Assembly (NCBI GenBank): GCA_900088475.1
Contig: FLMG01004723.1
Coordinates: 1 to 64,000, forward strand
Reading direction: 5' to 3'
Length of the DNA: 64,000 nt
From: Hyphochytrium catenoides
Taxonomy: Eukaryota > Sar > Hyphochytriomycetes > Hyphochytriales > Hyphochytriaceae
Part shown: positions 25,801 to 40,800 of the stretch, one piece after another
Layout of the letters: each line of letters begins with the position of its first letter
Position numbering within the stretch: the first letter of the stretch is position 1
Notes under the pieces: model-generated
Database searches by the model: none
What the model was told of the DNA's origin: nothing
The model's input: only the letters and a program-made list of their open reading frames with translations
Translations under genes and position numbers: made by a program

Positions 25801-28800
25801 TAGATGGTTGCCCCCTCGTATGGTGCGGACGGAGCACTTGGAGGGCCCATCCACGTTACAGACAAGATTTGGTATGTCCGCGAGGTCAGGGTGGAAAACA
25901 AGGGTGATGAGCCTTATATCCTGGCTCTCTCCTAACGGGCTACCCTCAATAACCTCTAATCGGTTTATAGCTGGAAGAACTTCAAGATCTGCACGCAGAT
26001 CAGCCATTGGGGAATCACCAGATAGAGTCTGGAATCTCTTGCTAATCTGAATAAGGAGAATAAGGGGAAGGAAGTAGAGGAAAGAAAATTGTAAGGGTTT
26101 TTCCGTGACGACAGTAAATTGCTAACCACTTACCAGAGTTGCTGCCACCGTAGCTCCGCTGGGAACCATAATATTGTCTTGGACCTTCATGAATGGCTTA
26201 CATATTGAACCAGAGAGTTCAACATTTAGGTCAGGGACATTCCCTGTTACCACCATTTGGTTTCCTGTGAAGTATATCATGTACTCCAAGCCTACTTGAG
26301 ATTCAGACGTGGTTCTTGTACTTGTTACAAAAACGTGATCAACGTTATTTAGGCTGTTGAGCTCTGCCTGAATAACTTCGGCCGCTTCGTTCCATGCAAG
26401 GCACCCCGTGGAAAATGATTGACTGTTGAAGACAACCTCAAGTTGATACTGACCTTCAATCAGCTCACTGTCAGCCAGTACTTGAAGCGAGTATACCGGA
26501 GTATTTGTGCCAACCGCCGGATAAAGCGTGGCGGTGCTAGCTTCCACCAGAATATTCGGACTTGAGGTGCTTATAACTAGCTCTTCAACGTCCCCAGCAA
26601 CTTCAGCTCCAATGAATCGTACCTGATGTTCAAATCCTTGACAAGAATCCTCCAGAAGATCAGACGTCTCAACCTCCACACAGACCGAGGCGAGGCAGTT
26701 CATAGAGTCAAGCTGATTCAATGCTGTGGCCAAGCCCTCTCCAACCAAATCCCAGGCAAGTGGTCCAGTGGTAGAAACAATACCACCGCGGGAAAATGCA
26801 AGACTGAACGTTCCCGTCGCCCCCGGAATCCGGCGGCAGACTCTTATTGTCTGTTCCTCTGGAATACGTAGAGTTATGCTGCCTACGGTAGAGCCCTCGC
26901 CCACAGGAGTAACTCTGACTTGCTGAATCTCGCCAATTGGATCCGCGGTTGTCTGAACTTTTACGACCTCATGAAGTAGCCGCGCATGAGTTGAAACTCG
27001 TTGAACCTCGCGGACGTAGGTTGAAGGCCCAACCTCCAGGTCCATGACGGCTTTGGGTCTATCATAAGCACTACCTATTATGACATTCGATGGGGCGGAA
27101 TACCCAAGTAAGTTTTTGGCTGTTACGCGGAAGTGGTATTGGAGACCCATTTGAAGGTCTTCAAAGAGTGCAGAGGTCGGAAGACCTCCAGGAATTAGTG
27201 CCTTAACGACGACACTCGCATTAAGCCCGCGCAAGCTAGACCGATTCTCGTCGTACTCTAGATCAACCTTTGCCTCATTGCTTGAGAACCTGATGTAGTA
27301 GTTGAAACCAACCTCCTTGTACAAAGTCAGGGTCTTTGGTAGCGGTGCTTCGCCAATAAATGCAGCCATCCTTGTTGGGTCTTTCCATAATCCAAGAGGA
27401 AGAGTATGACCGTCATAAGGCGGAGGTCCGGTGTGCTCGTTGGGAATACATCGCTTCTGACAGGCAAGAGAGATGCTTCTACTTGGCCCATGGAAGCTGT
27501 GTCCTTGTGGAAGGCTTAGCTCTAAAGATAAGTATTTGGGGGTGTTGAAGTAGAGGGAGTAAGTTGAGCCCGCTTCTGGCCTTCCGGGGACCGTCAGTCT
27601 TCTGGTGACCGTTGTCGTGAACTGTAACTCTAGAACTGTAAGAATTGCCTTCTCGATTTCTGCATCGGTGGCGTCCCATGCGAAGGGTCCTACGGTAAAA
27701 CTCTGTCCATCAAAACCTAGTGTCACGGAAAAGTAAGTAGAAGTATCCCCACTGCTAAGCCCATTGAGACTGGTGTCTGTGATAATAATAGTCCATTCTG
27801 GCCGTTCAGTCTTGAAGATGGAGAACATTTGCGGTAGCATAGATATGGAAACCCTTCCTTCAAAATCACCCATGAAAGGCCTATCGAGAACAATTTGGCG
27901 AGACCGCTCTCTTGCCGGAGCATTCCCACCTCGCATTAAAATCTCTGCTCTCACCATACTATTGGCTCCACCCACATGCTGTCCAGTGCTTCCACAAGAA
28001 TCGATACCTAAGTCGACACCAAATCTGGCGGTCAGAGCTTGCGACGTTTGGAGTTCTGGGAATCCGACAAAGAAGACCAAGTACTCATAGGAGGCTTTCC
28101 CCTGGCGAACTGTTTCGACTTTAGAGTGTATATAGCTCTGTAATGGAGCGAGACAAGCATTATCCGAAGGGAGTACAACGAATTCTGGAACGTTGCCTAA
28201 CAGGCGGGCATTCCTCCCTCCTGCCCTGGAACCCTTAAAGTGCAGAGTGTAGCTGTATCCGTAGGCGCTGGACGGACTTCGCAAGTCTCCACTTCTTGTT
28301 ACTACAACTTCATCCAGGGGTCCAAGAAGTCTATTGGAGCTGTCGTTGGTATCCACCATCGACTTGACCGAATCCTCCAACTCAATGGCCGTGGAGCCCA
28401 ATTTGACACATGAGCTGCGATACTCCACACCACCAGTTTGCACGCTTAATCGGTAATATGTGTTATCTGCATCCGTTAAGACGGGCCCCTCACTCGCAAA
28501 GGAGATCTTTTGAATTTCACTGACGGACATACCATCGCCAAACCTGCTGACCATAACTCTGCCGCGACCAGGGTTAGAAAAGGCGGGTAGTTGCTCTAAG
28601 GCATGTTGTACGTCACCAGCTTCTGCACCCCAATTCAGGCATGCTGTCTTCTCATTGCTGCTTTGCGTCAGCACCCATTCCGCTCCTTGCTTGATGTTAC
28701 CAGCATCCACGGCAAGAGTGATCTTTTGCACGGGAGTGTAGCCGCCCTCGACGACAATGGACGCTTCAACCTGAAAGTTAGCATTGGCATGCGCAGACAC

Positions 28801-31800
28801 AGTATTGACAGGAACCGCAGCTGTGATTTTACTCCCCTCAAAGTATATGTTGAAGACAAGGGAACATACAGGCCCTGAGCAATGATTATCAATGCCGGGC
28901 TGTGTAACAATCACTCCACTGTCATCGGTGGCAGTCTGGATCATTTCTTGGAGGGTGGATGCTGTAAGTCCCACGACATCAATGCTATTGACTGCATACG
29001 TGATGTCATTGTGAGTGATGAATAGATCAAAAGTTCCCTGAGGGTTAAGGAGGCTAGAGGCATACGTGATCACCAGCCGCTGTTGCGTCGAACCAGTGCC
29101 AAACACAGTGTAAATATCACCTCCAAGCAGGACCTCCTGGCCTACAACAAGATTGAGAGACATGGATTCGTCTGGAGTGATAACGGGATAACCCCGCTTG
29201 ACGTGGACAAAGCCCGGAACTGCAACGGCACCATCGTGAATAGAGTTTCCACCTCCCACTCGGAACCTGTCACCTTCGGAAAGGTAACGCCGAAGATCCA
29301 CGTCGTGGGAGTAAAACCTGTTCATGTCTCGCGCTACTTCTACCGTCAAAGTTCCGAGAGGCTTAAATAATGGCCGACGGGTGACAGATACTGTACCGAC
29401 CCCATTGAGACTTTCCAGCTCTTGCTTTACAATCGCCGAAGACGCGAAGGCGGGGATGCTGCGAGTTCCCATTTTACCATCTACCAACAAGGCAAAGGCT
29501 CCTTGAAGCGGCGTCGAACCCTCCTTGTGGACGACAACCGATATCCTGCTATTAGTCCCAGTCATTCCAAAGCCTTCCACACTTAGGGTTTGTACATTCC
29601 CGCTCCCTGCTGGAAATGACTCCCCATTAAAGTTTCCACTATTCCTTATGAATCGTATTCTCCACACGTAGCCTCCTTTGGTACCAGCTCTAGCGACTGG
29701 CAAACCATTCCATCCCCCGGAGCAGGTCGCCGCACTGCAACTTTCTGTGGCTGGAAAGGCACTCCGGGTCACAGCCACTCGACCAACCGTCACCAACTGA
29801 TTCAATTTTGCTTCCAAGCGCTCTGCAGACTCATCAAAGGCGGAAATTAGCGGCCCATTTGGCGACGAAAAATCGACGAGGAATGACCCCCCAAGAGGGG
29901 TGGAACCCCTCACAATTTCTTGTGGGGTTACGGTGTACTCCCGAGCGTCAGGCTGGACAAGAACGACTGCAAGGGCGGCCACGTCACCGGCTCCTGGTGG
30001 TACATGGCCAGGATTGCTGACAAATTGGACGGTGAACGTCATCGAACCATATTTGTTGACAGCTTTTCTCGTCACCACGACTTGTCTTCCGGAAAGGCAG
30101 CTTTCAAGGTATGCCTTCAAAACAGATGGCTGAACGTTCCAGGGTAAATTGAGGTTTGAGTCACAGGATCCATCCGTCGCTATTTGAAAAGACGAGAAGG
30201 TGCCCCGCAACACAGTACCGTCCCTTCGAGTTTGCTGTGTCATGCTTGCATCTTTACCCAGCAGCCCAGAATACGTTACCTCCAGCGGTGGCATGTTTCC
30301 TGGAGAATTGCAGCGTCCTCTCTCGTCCTTTTGTTCACAAGTCTTTCCCACGTCATGCAGAAAAGTTATCGACCAGCTGTACGCTCCATTTGTCCGGTCA
30401 ACATTACTTCTTGAGACCTGAACTTTCCCCACATTGGGCATAAGTTCCAAAATTTCCTCCATCGAAGTGCCAGCGCCTCCACTTTCAACCCGGGTAGCAG
30501 GAGCATTATGGGAGATGGGCTCAGAGGTATACCGTCCCCTCACCGATGCCCTACATTCCTCAAAGCCTAAAGATCCACAACTTGACGTATCCAAGGTAAT
30601 TGTAAACGTTCCTCCAAGTGGTGAGGTACCCTTGACGGCAGTTGTCACTAGACAGGAAATATGACCACGCTGCTGAGGGTTGGTCGCTAACAGATTATCT
30701 TTAAGACACTGGATCTCAGCTTGTGGTCCAATATTGCGTCCCCAAGCTCTCGAAAACCGCTGACCGTTGGAATTAGCTGGCCACGTGGCGTCCCAAGTTG
30801 AGGAGCTTCCCCAGAGTGCAGTTGCATACCAGTTCCTATCGTCCAAGTTTGTCATGTGGTCCTGAGTAGGATCTCTCCAGCGTCCAGAACGGAAAGTGAC
30901 CCTCCATTCATAGCTAAGCACTTCAGAGTCTCTTATTGCTCTAGAAACTTTCACGACGCTGGGCTCTATAGATGGCAAGGCGTTGAGAGCCTCTTCTACC
31001 TCTAATGGGTCTGCGTTGTGTGGTAACGGAGACGTCACATAGCCACCAAAAGATAGTGAAAAATGTCCATCGAGCTGATTCCCAGTTACTGTCTCCACTA
31101 TCGAAAGAGATGCCCGAGAAGGGGTATATGCGTCGAGGAGCTTTGCTGTATCAGCCACTGCAAGAGCTCTAACATCCCCGCCGACACTGGGGTGATCGAA
31201 GGTTATTGACCACGAGTATCCAAGAGCCTTCGTTGGACCACTCCGCGATATAGAAACACAATAAGGCACTGCCTTCCAGGTACCTGTTGTCGACATCACT
31301 TGTGACGGACAATTTAAAGGACTTGTAAAGCTGATGACTGATCCTTGCAGTGTCGCAATCACAACTTGGCACACGCTGCTTGATGGTAGATCGGGGAGTT
31401 CTAGAAGTGTGCCTGAAGCGAGTTTCTTCTGCTCAAAGTTGCTAATGGGATCGTCGCACAATATTTTCATGTCCACAGGTTGGAACAGGCACCTAGACAG
31501 CTCGAACCCGAAAAATTTTTCGTTGAAGACCTGGCTAAAAGCATTGGCCGAAAAATGGGCATCAAATTCTGCCACCTTGCTCACGCCATTCTGTAGAAAG
31601 GAGAGTGAAAATTTACTCCCAGGTCGAATCTGATTTCCCTGTGAACACACAGCCGTCAAGCCGCTAGAAGGAGGGCACACGGCAATTGAGGGTAGCACGT
31701 CAGAACCAGGAGTACCCCCATCTAAATTCGCAGCCGAGGCCGTCAAAGGGCTCACGTTGCCTGGATGGTCTGTCCAGGTTATGGCCCAAGAGAACTCTCC

Positions 31801-34800
31801 CGACCACCTGCCGGAAGCAGGAATAACTGGTTGCCTCGTTACAGCCACCGGAGAGCTGTATGCAGTCGAGAGCTGTACACTCATAACTGCTGCCGGGACG
31901 TCCCAAGCAAACTGTAAGGACAATCCAGCCTCAACAATGTCCACCGTAAACATTCCACCCAGCTGAGAACCTTCGATAACCGTCTGGACTTGGCACGTGG
32001 ATGCTGCGTCTGTAGTCAAGCAATTGAGTGGCTTAGCGTCGCCGTGTCGTGAGTGAAACGTTACGGTCCACGCGTAGCCAATCACAGCATCAGTATGGAC
32101 CTCAACTCGGGAAGCTGTAACGGATCCTAGTTCGCTGAGGTACGCTTCTACAGCAGCCGAAGAGGTATCCCAATCCAAACCAAATCCTGGAGAAATAGGT
32201 GGCTGCGTTGGTGACGATGGATAAGATGAAGGATCGTGCAGGTCTTCGACATTATAGGAGAGAGAAAATTTCCCCTGAGGCTGGCCTTCTAAGAGGCTGC
32301 CAGCGTCGTATTGTATTGGATCAGGTCCGAGATATAGGGGGATATTGACTCCACCTTGAGCACAATGAAGGTTAGAGTCATATAATGACACACGAATACC
32401 CACACCGACATAGGCCGCGCGTATGGTGATAGTGATGACCGCATCGTTCCCATTAGTGGTGCTTGTGACCTTAACCGTCGGTCTAGCTAGCTGCCTCTTA
32501 TCTTGAAGGTTCGAAAGACTAGCCAGGCCCTGTTCAATACTCAAATCCGAAGCGACATCAATTGGGGACTGGGAGTTCGTTATTTGAACACTTCTCACAG
32601 CACAGAAGACGCAGAAGCTCTCTGTATCTACACTAAGCCGGAAGGTTCCACCAAGATCGCCTCGAGGGCACGAAGGAAACGTTACTTTCCAGACATCATC
32701 TTTGTGCGGAGCCGTTAGTTTGACCTCCTGAACTTCAGCCAGAGGATTGCTGACTGAGGTTTCCAGCACTTGAATTTGGTATGGCTCCCGGGGTGCATCA
32801 AGATGTACTGTTTGTACTTCATCAACGTCAACGGCCTCGGTGTAAAACGTCTGTTCTTCCTCTACGGCGCTTGCAGCGGACGTAGAGATAACCTGAACCT
32901 CATCAACACCCAAAAATTCAGTTGTCACTGCCTGTACCTCATTGGTTACGTCAACGGTGGCGTAGATCCATTGTTCTTCATTCACTACGTCCGCCGATAG
33001 GGAGAGTAGCTGGACGGTACGGGGAACTGGAACCACTCGACTGGCGTACATACTCGAGTTGAAGGAAGATTCTATATCTCTTTCCAGAATGAACTCGTCC
33101 AGTGCTTTACCACCGTTGGTTCCTGAGAAATTCCACTCGAGAAGAACGGACGCAGAGCTTTTTGGCTCAGCATCTAGGAGCAGAGGAGCAGATGGCACCT
33201 GTGCTCTGGTCCGGACACTTAGCGGCCAAGACACTTGCGGTTCACTTTGACCCAGGGGACTGATGGCTGATACACGAACATAGTACTCCAAGCCCTCCTC
33301 GATCTCCTCACCTTCTTCGGTATGTTGACCCGGTCCTCCGATAACGTAGAAATTCTTTGAGGACACCACCCTGGTGCTTCTAAAAAATGGCGAGCTGAAC
33401 AGCGCGGAAGTGTCCCAATGAACTTCGTAGTGGGTTATCGCAGCACCTCCATCACCTCCATACTCAGGCAATTGTGACGATGGGGGCTTCCAAGTCACCT
33501 CTATGATAGTCGGAGATGGCGAAGTGAGGGTGACCTCAACAGGGGCCCCGGGTGCTTGATTTTGGGCAATAATTGACTGTGGTTTTGAAAATGCTGGAGA
33601 GCTAAAGCCCATCCCATTATGAGCTTTGACTCGTACAAACCGAGGGTTAGCGGCAGATGTGGGGTTGATCTCGATATTGTAAAAAAACTTGCCGCTCGGG
33701 AATAGTTGAGAATCTGAGGGCACGTCGGCTGAAACGCAGCACCCAGCCGATGGAACATTAACAAAGCTAGGATCCGTATCCCATTCTACCCGGTAATAAT
33801 CTATAGTGTCCCCACCATCGTCTGCTGGGCGCATCCAAATAACCTTAATCAGTGATGAGGATAGCGAAGTCAAAAGAACATTCTCTGGCGACCCAGGAGT
33901 CCTTCTGGGGGTTATGCTTTGCACTGTGACAAACTCTCCGGTACCCTCTGAGCTGCGGCTAGCAACTCTAACAGTGTAAGGCACTCCAGCTGTCAAGCCA
34001 ACAATCTCAGCCGCCCCATAGCCCACGATACCGGAAGGAATGCTGAGGAGCGGGTTGCCAGCATTAGAATCACAATAACCGGTGGGTAGCCTGCCGTTGA
34101 CTGTCCGCGTCACATCCATTGTCACATCAATGCCAGCAAGACCTGCGGTATGAACAGCGAGGATATTCTCCTGGGGCCCCAGATCTCCAACGAATGTGAC
34201 TACCCAAGAGACGGTATGTCCATACTGAAATTTCGTAACCTTCACTTTCGAGATAGTTTGAAGCTTATTAAGGGCAGCCTGGAGTGTCTCTGCCGAAACA
34301 TCAAAGGCCAAAGGTGGAGTAATTTGAGAACGCTGGGAGCGCACGATGGAGACTCTAAAGGATCCTGTGACCGGGCTTATGCCCCCAATTTTTCTTTCAG
34401 TATGTAAGAACGGGTTGGTTCCGGACCAGCTGTCGAATCCCTGTGGTACGATGAGCGGTTGACCACCAACGTTGCTGATGAATGTTATGGACCAGCTAAA
34501 GCCGTGAGCATCCCTAAATACTGCTAGCTTCGACCCGCTTATGTCCAACGTAACGTCAAGAGTGACAGCTGAAAGGCTGGCAGCAACGACGGTCAGTTGT
34601 GTATCTTCTAGTCCCTCAAGGAAGATCTTGCTGCCTACGCTCAAGGTACCTCCATTGAGTGTGACAACGGGAGAGCCTTTGGAGACTGTGGCCGTCATCC
34701 CTCCATATCTCTCTAAAGTTCTTGATCTCGTGACCTGTACCGTCCCGATTGCGTCCAGTCTTTCTAGTCTTTCTTTCACAGACGCAAATCCTACCGCTGG

Positions 34801-37800
34801 AGCGTTGTATGCTATAGGTAAGGTCGATTGCCCCATAAAGCTGAGCCTGAAGTAACCGCTCAGATTGTCAACATCTGCACCTGAGCGGACCACTTGCACC
34901 TCAGGGACGCCATCACCACTAGATAAGATGATAGTTTGCTCTTCGGCTTGATAGTTAGATTCCGCTGGCCACCAGTCTACTACAACTGGTAAAGGGTGAA
35001 GCTCCAAAGCCGCCGACTTTGAGCTTGCCCATCGGACCTTAATTGATGTTGAGGAGGTAGACGCAACATCGACACCTCTTGGCGGACTGGGCTTTCCAAG
35101 CAATCTAAACTTGGTAGTTTGTGAAGCAAAGCCCGCACCTCTTGCATTAAACGCCGTGACCCGTGCAAAATAATCAACTTCTTCAGAAAGTCCTGCAATG
35201 GTAATCCTGGATATCAAAATCAAGGAGAAAGGGAAGTGAGATTTGAAAGGCCCCCTAGGTTATCTAGACAAAAGAGTGAGAAATACTATCGCTTCAAGGA
35301 GACTTTACTGAAGATGTGTTTTGACATATCAGCTGGCGCTCCTTACCTATACGGGTCAGTGCCCATGACGATATGGGAGACTTTGACTCCAGGTTCAAGA
35401 CCACTGACGCCAGCGTCGTCCGCTATCAAGAGTGGAATATTGGATCCACTCACTCTTCGATCACGAGACATCTGCGCAAAAGTGATGGTCCAGGAAAAGA
35501 GTCCCAACGTTTTGTCCACAGTGGTTCGCTCGACATGCACCGTTGATAAAGATTGATGAACATCTTCTAGTGTTCTTCGCATATCTGCCGCGGACGCATC
35601 AACGGGTATTGGCTCAGAATGCTTGCCCTCCACATTGAGGACAAATGCTCCACCTACTTCAGTTTTAGAGTAGACTGTAATTGCCTGAACAGCGTAGGTG
35701 TAATCACCTGGAACAATGTCACTTTTGCCAGGCTTAATTTCCTCCACAAGGATTTGTGGATGACTACCACTAAGCTCGGTGCCATCCGCTTCAAGCAAGC
35801 CTAAGTTACCAATTACTCCTTCGAAATAAATGGTCCACTCAGATCCCCTTGCAACGAGCTTCTTACTCACTCTAAGAGGCGAAGGACCGAAGGTCCTGGA
35901 TATGAACAAATCCTGCAAGCTTACTGCCATGTCAGTTGCGTCTATATCATATGGTAGGAGGCCGGTAGTAGACCCCCCAAACGACAGTCTGAAGGCTCCT
36001 CCGGGAGGATCGGCGTCCGTGTTGTCTCCAAAGATAATTGTGACACGCTGAACCTCAGGAATGTATTTTATCTGCCTCAGTCCGTACTGAGGGGATGACG
36101 GTAAGAAGTCCAAATTCGTGTCCCATTCCAGATAGTAGCGTGTGACCTGTGCCCCTCCATCCGAAAATGGTGGCCGGTATCTAACATTTACCATTCCCTC
36201 TCCATAGTGATCCTCTATAACCAAACCGCGCGGAGCAGAGGGTAGAGTTCCAGTAAATGGCGCTGTAGATGCTTTAAGAAGGTTAGACGAAATCCCATAG
36301 CCGTGTTTGGCGTTACCAGATCTTATTCTGACGCCGTAACTCTGTGATTCGCCAAGGGTAATAATGCGGTTGCCGTTGTAGACCGACATTAAACCTTTGC
36401 CCTCTCTGTGGTGGCGAATGCTGAAAGCAGTAGATGATACACTACTTGAAAGCATTGGAATGCTTCTCGACAAAGTAGAACCAACGAATCTGACGGTATA
36501 TACCTGAGCATATTGAGTCGGAGAGGTATACCGGCGTTGGCGAGACAGCTTGACTCCCAGCCCAGGTTCTGAAGAAGAAACCAGCAGACCTAACGCCTCT
36601 TGCAAAGCGTATTCATCCTCTGAGATCTCCCAGGGAAGAGTTGGCGTGACTTTTCCCGCGAACTCAATGAGAAAGCTCACGCCGCTCCCATCTTGTGGTT
36701 CTTCATTTAAGAAACTCATGGTTTGCACCTCAGCGTGGTAGCCTATTGACAGATGATCGGCAGGCCTTGCTAAAGAAATGGTCGTCCCAATTGTTGCACC
36801 GAGGCCCCGCCATGTCCTCTCTGGTATGGCTTGGAAGGATTCCAGCAGTGCATCTTCGTTAAAAAGAACGACATGCCGGAAACCAAAGGCGATTGCCTCG
36901 CCGGGCTCAAACAGTATGTCCCGAGATATGGTGCCCGCAACGGTTACAGAACTCATGGAAACGACTAAGATCATGTACTTCGTGTCAGCAATCCAAATTG
37001 GCTGTCCTGAAGTAAGAATGTCCATGTGGTTGGCGGTCGTTTGTAGTTTGGACGAGCCAGCTTTAGCATAGAAATAACCAGGTAGTTTCTGTCGAGTTCT
37101 TGTAACTTTGCCAACATTGACAGGCACTCCTTCTTGACCCCTGAGAGAAAGAGGACAAGGTATTGTCAAAGACATAGAAGTAGGGCTCATGTAGGCCACT
37201 GTCGCTGAGACATCGCCACATTGAACCACGTCGCCTTGTGCAAAAGTTTGAAGAGGATTGATGGCTGCACCGTATTCAGCGATTGTTATTCCCGATAGCG
37301 TAATGCCGTCCAGTGACACTTTTGACCGCAAGGAAAGGGGAGAACTTCCTTCTTCGTCCTCAAGGAGGAGGGCGCTGCCGAGGCTAGTTAGGTCATTTAG
37401 TGCTGTCTTTACCCTCAGATGAGTAGCGTATGGTGATAGGCTCGCCGTTTCGTCCCCATTATAGTACAACCTGAACGAACCGTCAATTGCTCCGTCCTGG
37501 ACAGCCGACTCTACTATTCCTGCTTCGTAGACCCTCACCGTAACATCAATCCCCCAAATGAAGCGATCATCAATCTCAATCTTCTCATTGAATAGATCCG
37601 TGTCCAGAAGAGTCACAAACCATACCCATCCATTGACCCCAAAGTTGTGAACCTTAACTGACACAAGTCGAATCTCGGGAAGACTCTCCAGCGCTGCCTT
37701 GATATGCCGGTCGGTAGTTGGCAAGTCAATGGTACCAGAGCTCGACCCGCCATAGTGAATTTTCACAGATCCTCGAATCTCAGAGAGGGCATCAAAGACC

Positions 37801-40800
37801 ACGACCTGCGAGCGGGGCTCACCCTTAGCACAAGATCCAGAGAAGGAGACACTGTCTACCGTAACGCTGGTACTTAAATCAGCATCAAAGCCCAAGCAGC
37901 CACCCTGACCCCAGGAGGCTTTCGGCGCCCGTAGGATTGGTGCCTTTTCATCTTCTTGTAGACCACTGAAAACGACGTGGAAGTCATAAGGAAATCCCTG
38001 CGCATACACCGTCCTGCGTCCAGTAAAAGATTCGCAGGGATTGGTAGCATCCGCATCCTCAACCATTAATAACGTGGTTGAGGGCTGGCTCTTCACTACA
38101 AGATAGCACTCCTGCCACGTATCCGAAGTCAAGGAAGTAAGATGCACCTTAGTACCAGCGGCCAGAGTCAAAGGCAGACTGGAGCTGAAGGTCAGTGTCC
38201 CTGGAGTTGATCCGTCAGCAGCCGTGTAGCCAGTGGTCGTAGTTGATATCCCATCAGCAAGAAGAACCTTATATTCAGTTATTCTTCTGACATGAACGGT
38301 TGCTAAACTGGGGGGTTTTATACGATAAAGTTCTTCTTGTATGACGGATGCTTCTGGAATGAAGGGAATACAGGCAGTCTCCTTGCCATCAAGCCAGAGT
38401 TTGAACTGTCCAGTCGTAACAGGGCCTGAAGACTCTAGCGAGAGCCAATTCTCGAAGGACGGTCTTCCGCTTACATACTTCCCGCATTGCTCATTGTCAT
38501 TGTTAATGAAGGCCTCCATAACCTGTGGGTTTCTAGAGCCTTGCCGAATTATGTGGACCTCCGACACCGATACGTCTCCATAGACAGCCAAAACATTACT
38601 TTCCACCAGTTCGAGGGTATGCGTCGCTTCATACAACTCGATTTCCCACATATATCCTCTGGAAAGTCCCATCTCGCATCCCGCACTGCTTACATAGACT
38701 GGTGTCGGGCTCCCAAAAACTCCGATAGGGCAGGAATGCGCCTCTACCTGAACCTCAATTCGCGAGGTTGATGACTGTGGCTTGGCTGCAATAGTGATCA
38801 AACAGTCTATACCTACCACAGCCTTAACACCTTGGACAAGCTTCTGAGCTTCAGATTCTGAAAGAGACTGAAAGTGAAGGGCACGTGGTCCGAGCTCCAC
38901 AGCTTTGCTCCCAAAAAGTGAATAACGTTGCACCACGACTTCATATACGGACGGCAATGCCTGTAACGCAATTGCAACATCGTTGGAACAGGTGTAAACG
39001 TCTATTGCACCAGTCCTTTCCATGCCCACAGCCAGTCCAAAGGACCCACGAAGATCACCCTTCTCCCCATGGATTGAGAAACGATACAGACTGGACTGGC
39101 TGAATTCTAGAGCTGACGCATCGCTTAGCGCTGGGAGCCACTCCAACCGGTAGAAATCCACCTCCATACCCTTGCTGATCCTTGACTGGAAGCTAATTGA
39201 AAGCGTAGAATAACTTGAGAGGCCTTGGGTCAGGTTGATTGGAGGAAGGGGACTGGAGGATGCCTCAAGACTAACAGGAGATATTGCGTAGTTCAAGGAA
39301 GCTGTGGAATCTCCATATCCTGCAGCGGTCAAAGCCTCAATCTTGGAATGGTAAGAGATTCCTGGTTCCAGATTACGCAGGGTCGCAGATGGCCTTGGGA
39401 AGTGGCCATACTGGCTTCTTGTGACCTCTACACTAGTAAGAGGTCCATTGATTCCTGCGCTACAATGGCTTTCAATCTCTATGAGAGGGAGAGGGCCCTG
39501 ATAAGAGCGAAACTCTATCAGAAAACCAAACCCTTGACTCCTTTGTAACCGTTCAACTTTGACCAAACCCGCGGTCGGCAAGAGCGATAAGCCTGTGGCT
39601 AGATCATCAGAGGAGGCATCACATTCAAAACTAGTAGAGACACCATGAAATGATATGACAAAGTACCCATGGAGGTTCACATTAGCGACCTCTAGTTCTG
39701 GAGGTGAGACGAATTCAACCGTTTGGACCTCTGCAATGCCTTTAGGCGTTTCAACAACCATGGCAGACTGCCCAAACTCTGGTGGCATTGCCTTCATTAG
39801 TAAGGCAGATGGGCTATTGAACGGGGAGGTAAACTGAACCTCGCTCTCCTCTGGGCGTCCAAAGAGGCAAGGAGAGTTTGGACAAGCCATTCCCCGACTT
39901 AGAGAGAGAAAAGTCACTATCCAGCGGTAGCAATTCTTTTGATCCGGCCCTTGTCTAAGGACAATAACTTTGCCCAATCCTGGAAGACTCTCAAGCGCGG
40001 CTTTCATAACTTCAGCCGGGGCATCAACCGGCACTCGGACTGAATACCTTTTGAAGAGAGTATTCTTTCCTGGAAGAAAGACATAATTAGTTCCGTGTAA
40101 GTTCAGAGCCCAGGGTCGGATATCAGCATTACCTGTTGATAGAGGGCCACCATCCAGGCTCTGCAATGACAGGCTTGTGGGATTAACACTTTGGACAGTG
40201 AACTCTCTGTCGCCCAGCCGAACGGGGTCACCTGGATCAAGCGACGCAGTCAAATCGATAGATGTACCAATTGTATTGCTGCCCCCTAGTGTCTCCAATA
40301 CTTGAAGCGAGGTGGAATCCTTTCTGATCTGCACGTTATGAACAGTGGCCAGGCTAATTCTGTCCAGTGGCAGGGCATCATCGTCCCACCTCTTTGTTAA
40401 ATGAATGCGAAACTCCTCCCCATTCAACCAGATCCTGTCCCCCCGGCTGAAGTGCTTTCGAAGTTCTGAGCCTAATTCGGAGGATGTTGACAGTAGATAA
40501 CTTCCCGATGACAAGCTGGCGGTTTCAGATCCTTGAAGATCTGTGTCACCCATTGCACCAAGATAGTCAAACGATAGCACGATCGCACCAGACGCTAGTT
40601 GAGAGGTGGTGCCTGTCGATAGTACTACTACCTCTGGGATGAAACCTGCCTGGCCCTTCTGTACCTCATGGACCTTCGCTTTGAAGAGGTCCTCCTCGGC
40701 GGGTGACAAGGGCTCACAGAGGGACCCATCAGAAGCTGTAGACTTGACAACAAGGCTATCCTGGTCGCCATTAGACACCAGCGGTCCATTGAAGGTGATA

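Larger units (their letters stand above)
23620..27070 (-). other. FN3 domain split twice, spanning two introns
   Basis: Strand A (KAVMDLEVGPS, near 27040) is followed by EVQ-type modules across the introns at 26047-26133 and 25608-25667. An FN3 B-C segment (QLWISHLAGEG to SQYQVEWDTSTSF, about 25080-25175) comes next, then more modules, and finally the tail YHLRVSANNKKGWGPTES (about 23650-23700). Confidence 0.5.
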
